Assembly: GCF_041260155.1 (NCBI RefSeq)
Contig: NC_091935.1
Coordinates: 5,943,501-6,007,500 of the forward strand
Direction: 5' to 3'
From: Ptychodera flava
Taxonomy: Eukaryota > Hemichordata > Enteropneusta > Ptychoderidae
Length of the DNA: 64,000 nucleotides
Made by a program: the position numbers and the translations under genes. This document shows positions 61,401 through 64,000 of this stretch, one piece after another. How positions within the stretch are numbered: position 1 is the stretch's first letter; every line of letters starts with the position of its first letter. The notes below the pieces were generated by a model. The model ran no database searches. It was given only the letters and a program-made list of their open reading frames with translations, and had not been told where the DNA came from.

Positions 61401-63047
61401 ATGTTGAAATGTTTTAACACCAATGCTTTTCTGTGTGCGTGAAGTTTTCTAGGAACGGCTTTGTTGGAACTTTAAGCTGACAGCTGTATGAATGTGGCTG
61501 ATTGAAAATTTGTGTGTTACATCCATTTTATATTGAAGTCGTATAGCCTAGAAAATCTCAACTCAGAAGTCATTACATCAGTGTTATCAAAACACATTCA
61601 CGGGGCATGCACACTTTAACACAAACACCTCTATGCAACCTTGCATAAGTCCTCTTCTAGCAAAATCAACCCTCTTGAACTAACGCTGCTTAAGTGATTG
61701 TCAAAAGACACCCTAGTTTTCTGGAAATAGATCTACTTTTGAGAGCTATAAAATACCTGCAAAACATTAAAAACAAGCACTAGCTAGTAACATCATCATC
61801 TCTTCCTAGATACAACAAAATAGCACATATTATCACGAGATGACGTGAAATTTCTACAAAGTGAGCTTCAAAATTAAAATCAACAAAATGTCTTGAGGTC
61901 TAAAAAATTCCTTGAAGATACAAATCATGTTTATTAAAACTATATCAAACATTTGCTGCAAAATCTAAAACTAAAAAACCAATCTGTTGGTTTTTCCATA
62001 TACAAATATATGTACATTGCAAGTTAACCCAAATTACAGTTTCACTAATGGAAAAACAATGTGTTTTTTTTGTTTTGTTAATTTGTGACGCACTCAAAAA
62101 TAACATATATATATAAGTCCTTGACAAAAAACATGGTGATATAAAATCCCATCTCTGCTCATCAGATTTCTACAATCCACTGCGGCAAACACTGGGATGA
62201 ATTGTGCACCGGGACAAAATAAATTATATATATTATGATACACATTTAGGTCTAACACCGAAGTATAGTATCAACTTTGAATATAAACTGACATTCCATA
62301 AGGGAAAAAATATGTAATTGTCATGACGATGCTGACATATTGCTTACAGTATCAGTGTCTTTGGCAGTCTGTACTGGATGATAGTTGATCACATGTAAAA
62401 TATGGAAGGGTCTATATTATAATTATTTCTTCTGAATGAAATACATTGACTTCTGTGATCTTACACTGTGAAAGAAATAAAGTCAATTCTATGGACTAAA
62501 AATTCTTATGATTTTCATGCGGAAAATTTTCAACTAAACTGATATGCATGTGTTTGTTTACTCAGAACTTCAAAATGGTCCCTGTATTATGATGAATAAT
62601 TTCTCATAAAACATGGTGAAAGCACAGGATAAACAGTTCAAAAGACCCACTCGATCTAACAATATACATGTCTCTTTTTTATATTTTATGTGTTATACCT
62701 TTTTATCATTTTATCAGTTTGCTTAAACAACATTTGGAATATTATTATCAATACATCACACCAATACTAAGGTGCCCTTAAAAGTCTTGAGAAAAAAAAT
62801 TTTCCACCAAAAATTGCAAAATTTGTTCTTCAATGAAACATCTTGTTCATGAAAGGAGTCAAATAATTCCTAAACTAATGCCCCATCTGACAGTGCCCTC
62901 TATGGGAGCTCAATGGTGCCTTCATAGTTTAACACAAAAGAAATATTTTAAAAATTTTGCTGTCCTTGTTCGCTGTACATGACCCTGTCAAACTAAATCA
63001 CCAAATGTAAATGGTTAAAACAAACATGCAAGGTGAAAGGTTAACTT
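58451..63047. other. Long AT-rich stretch without coding signal
   Basis: No exon, RNA gene or known element was recognised apart from the small MITE at 59145. The phrase AGAGCTGGCTAACT recurs near 60452 and 60625. Reverse AATAAA signals near 59286 and 59366 would allow a long 3' UTR of a minus-strand gene that starts beyond the window. That is a guess. Confidence 0.4.
59145..59237. mobile_element. ~95 bp MITE, copy 2
   Basis: Runs from AGCCTGTTCACCC to GTAGTGAAAAGGTTAA, with weak inverted ends like those of 20257-20352 and 63841-63934. Confidence 0.5.
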
Positions 63048-63167
63048 GGACCAATGGCAGCACATCTGTCATGCCTGAGGATAACTTTGACCAATGGCAG
63101 CACATCTCTTATTGAGGAGGAGACCTCTGACCAATGGCAGCGCATCTTTGATTGAAGATTATAACTT
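63048..63167 (+). repeat. 40 bp tandem repeat containing CCAAT
   Basis: CCAATGGCAG starts at 63051, 63091 and 63131, giving three units of exactly 40 bp (unit core TGACCAATGGCAGCACATCT). A degenerate fourth CCAATGGCA is at 63186. Confidence 0.9.
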
Positions 63168-63840
63168 GTGCAATTGTCAAAGTCTCCAATGGCATATCTT
63201 TCACTAGAGATGGGCAGTGTACATTGAAGTAAATTTACACGACAGAACTTACATGGAAATAATGATTCTCTTTGTCATTTTTACTGAAAATTGTGACCTA
63301 CAGAGTTTTAATACTGTTTTTTTGAGTTAAAGCTCAGTGCAAGTATGCAAAGCAAATACATAATCTTCAAGCATGAATATATGCTTTCATAAAAAAATTT
63401 ACGAACTGCTATTCAAGAAAGTTTTTCGACACACATACCGCCCATGTAGTGCTTAAGCTAATCAAGGTGAGGTACGGTACCAGACTCAATGGCTATTCAC
63501 TTATTTCATCAATAGGAGTGTCCATATTCAAATGTTCAACTCTGAGTAAAACTAACACTAGCTTTCTAGCACTTCCAGACTCTCTAAAAGATTTTTTTTC
63601 TTTTGTACAGTGTGGTAATAATGGTGGTTACTAGTACAGAGGGTATAGACTGTATAGCAACGGCAATAAGACTACAGAGAAACTATACATTGGCAAGGGA
63701 CGCAATGCTGTCACATAAACACCTGTAGGCATTGCAGAAACTGAACATTACCGATGCCTAATTGGAGCCATAAGCTGGAAGGGGGACAGAAATCTAGGAC
63801 ACCCGTAGCACACAATTCCTAGCTCTATCCATTTGGCTTG

Positions 63841-63934
63841 TAACCCTTTCACCACCATTGTCAGGTACATAGGTTAAACTTTGCAATTATAGAACACAAC
63901 TGGAATTGCCAAAACCATTTTGGTAAAAGGGTTA
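63841..63934. mobile_element. ~95 bp MITE, copy 3
   Basis: Inverted ends TAACCCTTTCACCACC and GGTAAAAGGGTTA, with TTAA-like borders. It is the clearest of three related copies in the window. Confidence 0.6.
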
Positions 63935-64000
63935 AAAATCTTGGATTAACAGGAATCCTAGACTGATCTAAAAGCAAGGCAACCAAATACACTCAGCACT

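Noticed and set aside
58451-64000. Search for exons of a fifth gene
   Set aside because: Frames are under 85 codons and none shows a recognisable domain with matching splice sites.

Overview
The window is nuclear DNA from an animal. It holds four protein-coding genes split by ordinary GT-AG introns (one is intronless), separated and invaded by many DNA-transposon, LINE, SINE and satellite-like repeats. AT-rich introns of about 0.1-8 kb, a gene for a motile-cilium dynein chain, one ASF1 gene and abundant small inverted-repeat elements fit a marine invertebrate. A deuterostome such as a hemichordate, echinoderm or lancelet is my best guess, but nothing in the window proves the species.

Layout. 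1-4.3 kb: microsatellites, a perfect fold-back element, a strong X-box-like site, a LINE 3' end and a tandem duplication. 4.3-20.8 kb, minus strand: DNAI3 (WDR63), 21 coding exons, about 948 residues. 21.9-23.3 kb, plus strand: WDR41, intronless, with one frame break, head-to-head with DNAI3. 23.3-29.3 kb: intergenic, with a 1.47 kb pogo-like inverted-repeat element and other repeats. 29.3-41.9 kb, minus strand: ASF1, four coding exons, 217 residues; its 8.1 kb third intron is a nest of elements. 41.9-42.4 kb: a 542 bp divergent promoter. 42.4-56.7 kb, plus strand: PLAA, 12 coding exons, 805 residues. 56.7-64 kb: PLAA 3' UTR, a TTAA-flanked MITE, then about 5.5 kb with no recognisable coding sequence.

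The genes do different jobs: inner-arm dynein assembly in cilia (DNAI3), the C9orf72-SMCR8 lysosomal complex (WDR41), H3-H4 histone delivery (ASF1) and ubiquitin/p97 handling (PLAA). Three of the four products are WD40 propellers, but they are unrelated families and I see no operon-like logic. The two divergent gene pairs may share promoters.

The most unusual non-coding feature is a composite repeat present three times (13.1, 34.0 and 46.6 kb). It is built of ~225 bp units, and nearly every unit carries a perfect DR1 nuclear-receptor motif followed by a third half-site that overlaps an E-box, often the exact palindrome GTCACGTGAC. Two perfect hairpin elements with 7-8 bp target-site duplications and similar CACAG ends are the next most interesting. 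All gene models come from reading splice sites and frames by eye and from remembered human sequences; no search was run.
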